DNA of 29,646 nt from HGM04593 sp045589695 (GTDB lineage Bacteria; Bacteroidota; Bacteroidia; Bacteroidales; Bacteroidaceae): assembly GCA_045589695.1 (NCBI GenBank), contig JAZNPP010000044.1, positions 1 to 29,646 on the forward strand, read 5' to 3'. The translations under genes were made by a program, and so were the position numbers. The notes below the pieces were generated by a model, which was given only the letters and a program-made list of their open reading frames with translations, was not told the origin of the DNA and did no database searches. Positions 1-7,038 of the stretch are shown piece by piece (within the stretch, counting starts at the first letter, position 1; each line of letters begins with the position of its first letter).

Positions 1-45
1 GGAAAGTGAAGTAGGGTTCCGCTTGACGATTAACGATTATCCAGT

Positions 46-79
46 CCCCCCCGAAGTTTTTCAAACCTCCGGGGGGAAC
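46..79 (-). terminator. Hairpin downstream of the DUF1573 gene
   Basis: A run of C at 46-52 pairs with a run of G at 71-76. The stem continues inward with one mismatch and one bulge to a short loop near 60-62. It lies about 50 bp past the stop of the minus-strand gene ending at 127. No T tract follows in either direction, so it is a weak terminator candidate and could also be a transcript-end stabiliser. Confidence 0.35.
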
Positions 80-126
80 TGCTGTTATCTTATACGGAGT
101 GAAAACAGTCTCCGCTCTCTTCTCTG

Positions 127-552
127 TTATTCGCTTATTTCTACTATAGGCGTCTCTACAACCTTTGCCGGCAATAGCTCACCTTTTATATATATCTTTG
201 TCATCTCATTCTCGGCATTGCTGTGTATTGTTATGCTTGAACGGAACTTGCGTGGAGATTTTCCCTCACCGTTGTATGTAACGAAAATGGTGTCGCTGCA
301 GCCCGGAGCTATTGCATGAGTCGGGTACTTGTTGCTTGTGCATGAGCATGTGGGGATAATCTGATGTATATAAAGGTTGGCGTCGCCTGTGTTCTTGAAT
401 ATGAACCGGCAATGGCGTACAGGGTCTTCCTGCCCGAATTTGCCGAGGTCGATCGTTGTCTTTTCGAACTGGATTCTCGCTTTCTTGTCGTTCTGTGCGC
501 CGGCAACAGTCACGAAAGTGAATACAGCCAGCAATAATGCAATCTTCTTCAT
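127..552 (-). CDS. Secreted DUF1573-domain protein
   Basis: The product is 141 residues long. It starts with a signal peptide: MKK, a hydrophobic stretch to about residue 17, then a probable cleavage site around AGAQ. The mature part matches the DUF1573 pattern, with 'IDLGKF', 'RHCRFIFKNTGDANLYI', then 'PTCSCT' with its conserved cysteine pair, and 'DTIFVTYN'. DUF1573 proteins are small beta-sandwich (ASH/HYDIN-like) proteins, common in Bacteroidota and usually exported; their biochemical role is not established. The gene is monocistronic here, more than 300 bp downstream of relA on the same strand. The Met at 552 fits the signal peptide well. Family assignment is secure; function is unknown. 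Confidence 0.85.
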   Translation of the reverse strand: MKKIALLLAVFTFVTVAGAQNDKKARIQFEKTTIDLGKFGQEDPVRHCRFIFKNTGDANLYIHQIIPTCSCTSNKYPTHAIAPGCSDTIFVTYNGEGKSPRKFRSSITIHSNAENEMTKIYIKGELLPAKVVETPIVEISE

Positions 553-883
553 TTTATTTTTGTTTTACTCTCTTTATCCGCAGTGTTTCCGCTTCGCTCA
601 AGGATGAATAGTCCTTGTTGGTGTCGGCTTGAGTGTAGTCTAACGGAACGAAACGCCTTCTGATCATGGGCATACAAGCCGTTCTGCTCCTGCATCCGTT
701 ACTCGTTAAAACGAATTTCGACAATATAGCCGGAAATGGCCTCGCGTAGCGCAAACGAAGTTTGTGCCTGGCGGCTTGCGGTCAGGCTGTGTCGTCAATC
801 ATTCAAGGTTAGCCGTTAATCGTTGCTGTCCTGCGATGCAAAGTTACATCATTTGGCGTGAAATATATACGATTATATCTTTT
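553..883. other. Intergenic region between relA and the DUF1573 gene
   Basis: I see no convincing gene in these 331 bp. The region holds a possible minus-strand -7 element at 840-847, one AACGATTAACG-type motif at 814-824, and a short inverted repeat (GCGCAAAC and GTTTGTGC) at 749-767. A minus-strand open frame at 554-754 starts with TTG and looks like chance. Confidence 0.5.
840..847 (-). promoter_or_regulatory. Possible -7 promoter element for the DUF1573 transcript
   Basis: The minus strand reads TAACTTTG followed by C, a fit to the Bacteroidota -7 consensus TAnnTTTG. I see no good -33 partner at the usual distance. If used, it would give a leader of nearly 290 nt ahead of the DUF1573 start. 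Confidence 0.35.
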
Positions 884-3100
884 TTAACCTCTTTTGACCT
901 GCTTGACGCCTTTTATGCTTTCAATCTTGGTAATCAGTTTGTTCAGTTTTATCCTGTCATTGATAAGCAGGCTTAGCGTTCCCGAAAACAGAGTGTCGTG
1001 CGACTCGATGTTTATGCCTCGCATCATTACCCCTTTCTCTTGTGAAATCAACGAGGTTATATTGTTCACGATGCTTATGTCGTCATGCCCGACAATACGC
1101 AATATCACAGGGAAAAGGTTGCTTTGGTTGTCCATGTCGCTCCAGCGTGCCTCTATCACACGATAAGGGTAACGCTCTTGCAACTGCTTGGCGTTGGTGC
1201 AGTCCTTGCGGTGAATGGATATTCCGCCGTTGATAGTCACGAAACCGAATATTTCGTCACCGAATATAGGGTTGCAGCATTTTGACAGCTTGTAATCGAC
1301 GCCTTTGAGGTTGCGTTCAATGACAAGCACGTCCGATGAGTCTTTTGACTCCTTTTCGCTGATGAATGTGAATTCGTCGGCGCTGCGGGGCTGTTCTCCG
1401 TTCTCGCTCTCGGGGTTTGTCAAAGCCTGGTATCTCTTCAGTATGTCGGCGATATCAATAATTCCCTCGGCTACGTTCTGGTAGAAGTCGGTCAGACGCT
1501 TGAAGCCCATCTTGCGTATCAGGTGGTCCATGACAGACTCGTCAAACTCTATCTTGTGGTTCTTGAGTTTGCGTACTACAGCCTCGCGGCCCATGTCGGC
1601 CTGCTTGGCACTTATCTCCTTCAATGCCTGGCGTATCTTGCTGCGGGCACGTCCTGTGCGGGCGATGTTAAGCCATGCCTGCTTGGGCGACTGACTGTTC
1701 GATGTTATAATCTCTACCTGGTCGCCGTTGTTCAGCGTGTGGCGGATAGGAACGTTTCGCCCGTTCACGAGCGCGCCCGTGCATTTGCACCCTAAGCCTG
1801 TGTGTATGGAGAAGGCGAAGTCGAGAACTGTAGCTCCTTTGGCAAGACGGTAGAGGTCGCCTTTGGGGGTGAAGATGAATATCTCGTCCTTGTAAAGCTC
1901 CATTTTGAACTTGCTTTCAGTCTCGCTCTCCTCGCTGATGTTCTCAAGCGTGTCACGAATTGAAGCAAGCAGGTTGTCAAGTCCCTTTTCGCTTCCTATT
2001 CCTTTGTAACGCCAGTGCGCCGCCAAGCCATGTTCGGCAACGGCGTCCATACGCTCTGTGCGTATCTGTACCTCGACCCAACGTCCTTCGGGGCCCATGA
2101 CTGTGGTGTGTAGCGACTCGTAACCGTTGCTCTTGGGCACTGACAACCAGTCGCGCAGGCGGTGCGGGTTGGGCGTGTACATATCCGCTACTATGGAATA
2201 TACCTGCCAGCATTCACTCTTTTCGTTCTGCGGCTCGCTGTCAATGATTATTCTTATGGCAAAGAGGTCGTATATCTGCTCGAACGGACGTTGCTGCTTC
2301 TTCATCTTCTGCCATATCGAATTTATTGACTTCGTGCGGCCCTTGATGCGGAACTTGATGTGCGGCATCATTTTCAGTTGTCGTTCGATAGGCTTTATGA
2401 ACGATGCTATGTAGTCCTCGCGTGACGCTGCTGTCTCTTCGAGTTTGCGGCTCAGTTCGGCGTATATCTCTGTTTCGGTATATCGCAACGCCAAGTCTTC
2501 CATTTCGGACTTCAGCTTGTAGAAACCGAGTTTGTGGGCAAGCGGTATATAAAGGGTAGACGCTTCGTGCGCCACGAGCTTGCGGGCGTCCGTGTCGTTT
2601 GAGTCGAAAAGTCCTCTGAGCATTACCAGGCGGCTGGCTATCATAATGAGTATGACACGCATGTCGTTGGTAAAGGAGAGAAGCAGGTTGCGGAAATTCT
2701 CCGACTCAATCGTCGGGCTTTTGGCATACAGGGAATTGATTTGCATCAAGTTGCAGAGAATCTTGGTGACGTTCTCTCCGAACAGTTCCTTGACCTCGTC
2801 GATAGTGGCCGTTTCGGCTTGTATGCAACGGTTGAGCAGTATGCTCATTATAATCTCATTCTGGAAACCTATTTCCTGGCCTACCAGAACAGCTGTCTGC
2901 ATGTCCGTTACAATAGGGTTGAAGCCGAGCGTATCTCTTGTTATCTTTCCTTCTGCAATGGCGAGAGCATTACGCTCCTTGACATATCTGCACGCTGCGG
3001 CAAGTCTCTTGTCGCCTGCATTGCTTATCAGAACTTTTGCTAAATCAACAATAGCTCTTTTCTCTTCATCGGTATGTATCAAAAGTCCGTTCATCATCAT
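884..3100 (-). CDS. relA: RelA/SpoT homolog: (p)ppGpp synthetase with degenerate hydrolase domain
   Basis: The product is 738 residues from the Met at 3100. This start is preferred over an in-frame ATG at 3199 because a -7 element (TAACTTCG, 3122-3129) lies just upstream and the earlier stretch is AT-rich and unlike the family. Domain order is N-terminal HD-type region (about 20-180), synthetase domain (about 230-370, with 'RIKGRTKSINSIW', 'DLFAIRIIID', 'SNGYESLHTTV', 'EVQIRT'), TGS ('DEIFIFTPKGDLYRL'), a Cys-containing region ('KCCNPIFGDEIFGF') and a C-terminal ACT domain. The enzyme makes the alarmone (p)ppGpp on starved ribosomes. The hydrolase HDxxED motif is replaced by LLNRCIQAET (88-97), and the later ADRLHNMR motif by ASRLVMLR (155-162). 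I therefore infer a synthetase-only enzyme. Confidence 0.93.
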   Translation of the reverse strand: MMMNGLLIHTDEEKRAIVDLAKVLISNAGDKRLAAACRYVKERNALAIAEGKITRDTLGFNPIVTDMQTAVLVGQEIGFQNEIIMSILLNRCIQAETATIDEVKELFGENVTKILCNLMQINSLYAKSPTIESENFRNLLLSFTNDMRVILIMIASRLVMLRGLFDSNDTDARKLVAHEASTLYIPLAHKLGFYKLKSEMEDLALRYTETEIYAELSRKLEETAASREDYIASFIKPIERQLKMMPHIKFRIKGRTKSINSIWQKMKKQQRPFEQIYDLFAIRIIIDSEPQNEKSECWQVYSIVADMYTPNPHRLRDWLSVPKSNGYESLHTTVMGPEGRWVEVQIRTERMDAVAEHGLAAHWRYKGIGSEKGLDNLLASIRDTLENISEESETESKFKMELYKDEIFIFTPKGDLYRLAKGATVLDFAFSIHTGLGCKCTGALVNGRNVPIRHTLNNGDQVEIITSNSQSPKQAWLNIARTGRARSKIRQALKEISAKQADMGREAVVRKLKNHKIEFDESVMDHLIRKMGFKRLTDFYQNVAEGIIDIADILKRYQALTNPESENGEQPRSADEFTFISEKESKDSSDVLVIERNLKGVDYKLSKCCNPIFGDEIFGFVTINGGISIHRKDCTNAKQLQERYPYRVIEARWSDMDNQSNLFPVILRIVGHDDISIVNNITSLISQEKGVMMRGINIESHDTLFSGTLSLLINDRIKLNKLITKIESIKGVKQVKRG

Positions 3101-3121
3101 CTTTTTTCTCGTTTTATGTTG

Positions 3122-3129
3122 CGAAGTTA
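3122..3129 (-). promoter_or_regulatory. -7 promoter element of relA
   Basis: The minus strand reads TAACTTCG followed by CA, a good match to TAnnTTCG. It lies 22 bp upstream of the chosen start codon. No good -33 was found. It is back to back with the promoter of the DUF4301 gene, so the two divergent genes share about 130 bp. Confidence 0.6.
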
Positions 3130-3157
3130 ATTTTTCTATTTTAAAAATCTGCATTTT

Positions 3158-3189
3158 TTTGCCATTTATAGAATTTATTTCTATTTTCG
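3158..3189 (+). promoter_or_regulatory. Promoter of the DUF4301 gene
   Basis: TTTG at 3158-3161, a 20 bp spacer, then TATTTTCG at 3182-3189 matches the Bacteroidota consensus very well. The predicted transcript starts near 3196 and gives a leader of about 30 nt before the ATG at 3228. This supports that start over the much longer open frame that begins within relA. Confidence 0.75.
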
Positions 3190-3227
3190 CCTTTAACAAA
3201 AAGAAACAACTTTATAAAGCTACCGTT

Positions 3228-4742
3228 ATGATAAGCAAGGCTGACCAATCGCTATTGAGCAAGAAAGGTATTTCGGCAGAACAGGTTGCCGAACAGTTGA
3301 AAACATTCAAGACAGGTTTCCCTTTTCTTGAGTTAGAGGACGCCGCGACAATAGGCAAAGGTGTCCTTAACCCCGGGGAAAAGGAGATTGGTGAGTATCT
3401 TGCCCTTTGGGACAACTATTGCGCCGCAGGAAAGGTTATACTCAAGTTCGTTCCCGCTTCGGGTGCGGCAAGCCGCATGTTCAAGGACCTGTTCTCTTTC
3501 CTGAGCGCCGACTATGACGTTCCTACGACAGACTTCGAGAAGAACTTTTTCGCAAATATCGGAAAGTTCGCTTTTTATGGCGACCTCGACGCTACTTGTG
3601 TGAAGAACAACTCGAAAGGCATTAAGGAACTTATTGCTGCCGGCGACTATAAAGCCGTGGTGTTCAATCTCCTTGATTTTACAGGAATGAATTACGGCTC
3701 ATTGCCGAAGGGCCTGCTTAAGTTCCATACATACGACAGCGATGCGCGTACTGCGGCCGAGGAACATTTTGTCGAAGGCGCCATGTATGCGGCTACCGAC
3801 GGGGTGGTGAAGCTGCATTTTACCGTGTCGCCTAACCACAAGGCTCTTTTCGAGGAGCTTGTAGCTGAACGCAAGGCATGTTATGAACAGCTCTTTAATG
3901 TGAAGTACGACATATCATTCTCGGAACAGAAGCAGTGTACCGACACTATCGCTGTCGATGCCGACAACGCTCCGTTCCGTGAGAACGGCTCGTTGGTGTT
4001 CCGTCCCGGCGGTCACGGCGCTTTGATAGAAAACCTCAATGATATTGACGCCGACGTCATTTTCATAAAGAATATCGACAATGTCGTTCCTGACCGCTTG
4101 AAGCCCGACACCGTTACATACAAAAAATTGCTTGCCGGTATTCTTGTAGAGCGTCAGAAGAGAGCGCATGATTATATCCGCCTTATCGACGGCGGCAACT
4201 GCAGCAAGGAAGAGATTGAGGAGATGGCGGCTTTCCTGAAAAATGACCTGCAGTGCCACAGCAAAGAGACCGATACCATGAACGATGAGGAACTCTTAGC
4301 ATATCTGCGCGCGAAGTTCAACCGTCCTATGCGTGTCTGCGGTATGGTGAAGAACGTAGGCGAGCCCGGCGGCGGCCCGTTCCTCGCATATAACCAGGAC
4401 GGTACCGTTTCGTTGCAGATTCTTGAAAGCTCACAGATTGACATGAACAACGGCAGAGCAAAATCCCTGTTCGAGAACGGAACGCACTTCAATCCGGTAG
4501 ACCTCGTATGCGCTGTCAAGGACTATAAGGGCGAAAAGTTCAACCTGCCTCAGTATGTTGATAAGAATACGGGCTTCATTTCGCATAAGTCCAAGAACGG
4601 ACGTGAATTGAAAGCTATGGAGCTTCCCGGTCTCTGGAACGGCGCGATGAGCGATTGGAACACGATATTCGTTGAAGTTCCTCTTGTGACATTCAACCCA
4701 GTAAAGACCGTGAACGACCTTTTGAGAGAGGTACATCAGTGA
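3228..4742 (+). CDS. DUF4301 family protein, resembling UDP-sugar pyrophosphorylases
   Basis: The product is 504 residues from the ATG at 3228, a start fixed by the promoter just upstream; the open frame extends into relA but that part is a shadow. The sequence fits DUF4301, a Bacteroidota family of about 500 residues without an assigned reaction. Motifs recall nucleotidyltransferases of the UDPGP fold: 'SGAASRM' (78-84) where that fold has its glycine-rich nucleotide loop, 'RPGGHGALIENL' (259-270), 'FIKNIDNVV' (about 279-287) where the fold has an Asp-Asn near the sugar, and 'GEPGGGPF' (378-385). I see no signal peptide or membrane segment, so it is probably cytoplasmic. It is divergent from relA and followed by a strong terminator. 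The enzymatic role is inference. Confidence 0.85.
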   Translation: MISKADQSLLSKKGISAEQVAEQLKTFKTGFPFLELEDAATIGKGVLNPGEKEIGEYLALWDNYCAAGKVILKFVPASGAASRMFKDLFSFLSADYDVPTTDFEKNFFANIGKFAFYGDLDATCVKNNSKGIKELIAAGDYKAVVFNLLDFTGMNYGSLPKGLLKFHTYDSDARTAAEEHFVEGAMYAATDGVVKLHFTVSPNHKALFEELVAERKACYEQLFNVKYDISFSEQKQCTDTIAVDADNAPFRENGSLVFRPGGHGALIENLNDIDADVIFIKNIDNVVPDRLKPDTVTYKKLLAGILVERQKRAHDYIRLIDGGNCSKEEIEEMAAFLKNDLQCHSKETDTMNDEELLAYLRAKFNRPMRVCGMVKNVGEPGGGPFLAYNQDGTVSLQILESSQIDMNNGRAKSLFENGTHFNPVDLVCAVKDYKGEKFNLPQYVDKNTGFISHKSKNGRELKAMELPGLWNGAMSDWNTIFVEVPLVTFNPVKTVNDLLREVHQ

Positions 4743-4760
4743 TATAACGATTAACGTTTA

Positions 4761-4799
4761 ACAAAGCAGGGCGAACTAACACCGTTCGCCCTGCTTTGT
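4761..4799 (+). terminator. Terminator of the DUF4301 gene
   Basis: A perfect 16 bp inverted repeat (4761-4776 with 4784-4799) encloses a 7 nt loop, beginning 18 bp after the stop codon. Only a short T-rich stretch follows (TCTTTCTT), but stem length and position make termination likely. Confidence 0.8.
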
Positions 4800-4839
4800 C
4801 TTTCTTATGATTTGTTAAAGGTGAAACTCCGCTTCCAAG

Positions 4840-4874
4840 TTCTTTGTTCTCTGTTCTCTGTACTCTGTACTCTC
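4840..4874. repeat. Tandem 7 bp repeat, five units
   Basis: The units are TTCTTTG, TTCTCTG, TTCTCTG, TACTCTG and TACTCTC. A run of six AC dinucleotides follows at 4881-4892. It is non-coding and lies between two transcription units. Confidence 0.8.
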
Positions 4875-4914
4875 TCATGCACACACACACACCTGTCTGC
4901 CCGGCATACGCTTT

Positions 4915-4944
4915 ATCGTTAATCGTTAAACGTTAAACGTTAAT
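4915..4944. repeat. Block of TTAACG / CGTTAA motifs
   Basis: ATCGTTAATCGTT is followed by two further CGTTAA units (AAACGTTAAACGTTAAT). The same core AACGATTAACG, on either strand, occurs at 25-40, 814-824, 4745-4762 and 27846-27857, always between genes. Confidence 0.7.
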
Positions 4945-4998
4945 ATATCAACATTATTTCATTGTGTATCTTATATTGTCCTTTTTCGTGGTAAACTA

Positions 4999-5029
4999 TT
5001 GCTTTTAAAAGTGTGTTTGGATATTTTTG
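4999..5029 (+). promoter_or_regulatory. Promoter of the AraC-family gene
   Basis: TTG at 4999-5001, a 20 bp spacer, then TATTTTTG at 5022-5029. Transcription would start near 5036, 20-odd nt before the ATG at 5059. The TTG that can be read as an upstream start codon is therefore part of the promoter. Confidence 0.65.
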
Positions 5030-5058
5030 TGTCCAAAACACATACATACGGAACAATC

Positions 5059-5895
5059 ATGAATGTAATAAAGGATTCAAATATTACTAAAGCCGCTATT
5101 CTTAAGTTAGGAAAGGAAGAGTCGTGTTGCGAAACTGTAAAGTGCAATTATCTTATTCTTCTCCTGTGCAAGAGCGGGGAGGCTAATATCGAAATAAACT
5201 ATGTGAACTATACTGTAAAGAACAACGGTTTCTTGTCAATACACCCGTATGATATTGTTGAGATGAAAAGCGTCAGCGCCGACTTCACTTGTCATGCCTT
5301 GGTGATTCCCGTCTCGATGTTCACACCTATAATAGCCGAACTGAAAATTTCGCATTATGACTACGTCAAGAAAAATCCGTTGATATACTTCGGCGAGGAT
5401 TATATGAGGCTTATTGAATCGACATTCGAGTTCATTGACTGCGCTTCGAGAATTCTCGACGACGAACGATATGAGCAAGTGGTGATAAAGCAGGTCTCAT
5501 CGCTGTTTTATGTTCAGCAGCAGTATTTCAGCACATACGGCGGGTACAATACAAAGATACATGAGTTCGTTTCACGCAAGAAGGAGTTGTTCCGCAAGTT
5601 CATTCAGGCTATTCTTGAATCTCATTCGGTGTCGCGTGAGGTGCTTTTCTATGCTAACGAACTCGGTATCAGCAGCGGTTACCTGAATGAACTTTGCAAT
5701 GAGATTTCACGCCATTCCGCCAAAGAAATTATTGATTCGGCTGTTACGGCAAAGCTGAAATATGAACTCTCATATACGTCAAAAAGCATTCAGGAACTTG
5801 CCGACGAGTACAACTTTCCGAGCCAATCGTATTTCAGCCGTTACTACAAGAGAATGACCGGTATGACACCGAGCGAGTTCCGCAAGAAAAACTGA
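5059..5895 (+). CDS. AraC-family transcriptional regulator
   Basis: The product is 278 residues from the ATG at 5059. The N-terminal half (about 1-160) looks like the cupin-type sensing region of AraC regulators ('YLILLLCKSGEANIEINYVNYTV', then 'FLSIHPYDIVEM'). The C-terminal hundred residues form the double helix-turn-helix: 'ANELGISSGYLNELCNEI' is the first motif, and 'SIQELADEYNFPSQSYFSRYYKRMTGMTPSEFRKK' carries the family signature (F.S.SYFSR.FK...G.TP..FR). It would bind DNA in response to an unknown ligand. It stands alone, with its own promoter, so its target is not obvious; the radical SAM gene downstream has a separate promoter. No autoregulatory operator was recognised. Confidence 0.9.
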   Translation: MNVIKDSNITKAAILKLGKEESCCETVKCNYLILLLCKSGEANIEINYVNYTVKNNGFLSIHPYDIVEMKSVSADFTCHALVIPVSMFTPIIAELKISHYDYVKKNPLIYFGEDYMRLIESTFEFIDCASRILDDERYEQVVIKQVSSLFYVQQQYFSTYGGYNTKIHEFVSRKKELFRKFIQAILESHSVSREVLFYANELGISSGYLNELCNEISRHSAKEIIDSAVTAKLKYELSYTSKSIQELADEYNFPSQSYFSRYYKRMTGMTPSEFRKKN

Positions 5896-5930
5896 TTCTT
5901 TATAATAATGCTGAGCTTGACGCTCTGTTG

Positions 5931-5962
5931 TTTGCTCTTGCGCTCAATTTTGTGTATCTTCG
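5931..5962 (+). promoter_or_regulatory. Promoter of the radical SAM gene, very close to the start codon
   Basis: TTTG at 5931-5934, a 20 bp spacer, then TATCTTCG at 5955-5962. The ATG begins at 5969, only 6 bp after the -7 element, so the mRNA should be leaderless or nearly so. Confidence 0.7.
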
Positions 5963-5968
5963 CAAGGT

Positions 5969-6898
5969 ATGAGCAACGGAGATTTTTTATACAACGAGTT
6001 CGGCGCTTATCTTCAGCGGCTGTTCGGATGCAAGGTGCAGAAGATAACTATCGACGGCGGCTTCACATGCCCTAACCGTGACGGAACGAAAGGCCGTGGC
6101 GGCTGCACATACTGCAATAACCGCACCTTCAGTCCGGCCTACTGCCACAAACACTTGCCCGTAGCGGAGCAGATGAGAACAGGCATCGCATTCTTTGCGC
6201 ATAAGTATCCGCAGATGCGTTATCTTGCCTACTTCCAGGCATATACTAATACATACGACTCTCTCGAAAACCTCAAGCGCCGTTACGAAGAGGCTATAGC
6301 GGTAGAGGGCTGCTTAGGCGTTGTCATAGGCACCCGTCCCGACTGCATGCCCGATGAATTGCTCAGTTATCTTAAAGACTTGTCCGAACGCACGTTCGTG
6401 CTTGTGGAATATGGCATCGAAAGCACGTCGGACACGACTCTTTTACGTATAAACAGAGGACACGACTATGCATGTGCGGTCGATGCCGTAAAGCGTACCG
6501 CCGTATGCGGAATTCCTGTAGGAGCGCATATAATTCTCGGCTTGCCCGGAGAGGGCAGGGAGGAACTGATGCGGCAGGCAGCAGAACTCTCTAAACTGCC
6601 ATTGACAACTCTTAAGCTTCACCAGCTGCAATTGATACGTGGTACACGAATGGCCGAGGAGTATGAGGCAAACCCTGTGGAGTTCCCGCTGTTCTCTCTT
6701 GATGACTATATTGAGACTGTGGTCGATTATGTCGAACGCCTTAATCCTTCGTTTGTTCTTGAACGCTTCGCTTCGCAGTCGCCTAAAGAACTGCTTATCG
6801 CTCCCGATTGGGGGCTTAAGAACCATGAACTCGTCGCTAAGATTAAACGGCGTATGAGGGAGCGTAATACGTGGCAAGGCAGACTATTTAAAACATAG
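5969..6898 (+). CDS. TIGR01212 family radical SAM protein
   Basis: The product is 309 residues long. Near the N terminus 'FTCPNRDGTKGRGGCTYCNN' gives the cluster-binding cysteines of this subfamily, which departs from the plain CxxxCxxC spacing of most radical SAM enzymes. It continues with family-typical 'FSPAYC', 'YLAYFQAYTNTYDSLE', 'GVVIGTRPDCMPDELL', 'VEYGIESTSDTTLLRINRGHDY', 'HIILGLPGE' and 'LKLHQLQLIRGT'. Such proteins bind a 4Fe-4S cluster and S-adenosylmethionine; YhcC of E. coli is a relative, and the substrate is not known to me. It stands alone between the AraC gene and the convergent miaA. Its start overlaps its promoter closely. No soluble partner gene is adjacent. Confidence 0.92.
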   Translation: MSNGDFLYNEFGAYLQRLFGCKVQKITIDGGFTCPNRDGTKGRGGCTYCNNRTFSPAYCHKHLPVAEQMRTGIAFFAHKYPQMRYLAYFQAYTNTYDSLENLKRRYEEAIAVEGCLGVVIGTRPDCMPDELLSYLKDLSERTFVLVEYGIESTSDTTLLRINRGHDYACAVDAVKRTAVCGIPVGAHIILGLPGEGREELMRQAAELSKLPLTTLKLHQLQLIRGTRMAEEYEANPVEFPLFSLDDYIETVVDYVERLNPSFVLERFASQSPKELLIAPDWGLKNHELVAKIKRRMRERNTWQGRLFKT

Positions 6899-7038
6899 AA
6901 CAGAAGGGTTAAAGGTAAAGGCTCATGCAAACAGACGGGCGGCCGCTTGCTTTGGGGCTGTAGTCCATGTCTGCAAAGAGGTATCTGCTTCCGTCACCGT
7001 CGGGACGGAACATTTTTTCGTATTAGTGCAGGTTGCGG

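Larger units (their letters stand above)
4743..5058. other. Repeat-rich intergenic region upstream of the AraC-type gene
   Basis: These 316 bp hold an AACGATTAACG-type motif at 4745-4762, the DUF4301 terminator, five 7 bp tandem units at 4840-4874, an AC dinucleotide run at 4881-4892, a second and longer block of the TTAACG motif at 4915-4944, and the araC-type promoter at 4999-5029. I see no gene. Confidence 0.7.

Noticed and set aside
554..754. 66-codon minus-strand frame upstream of the DUF1573 gene
   Set aside because: TTG start, no family features, runs to the next gene's start by chance.
3101..3199. Upstream start giving RelA 33 more residues
   Set aside because: The -7 element lies within this stretch and the added residues are AT-rich and unlike the family.
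2580..3227. N-terminal extension of the DUF4301 open frame by 216 codons
   Set aside because: It is antisense to relA and lies before the promoter at 3158-3189; the DUF4301-like sequence begins at the ATG at 3228.
4840..4944. CRISPR array
   Set aside because: The units are 6-7 bp and directly tandem, without spacers, and there are no cas genes.
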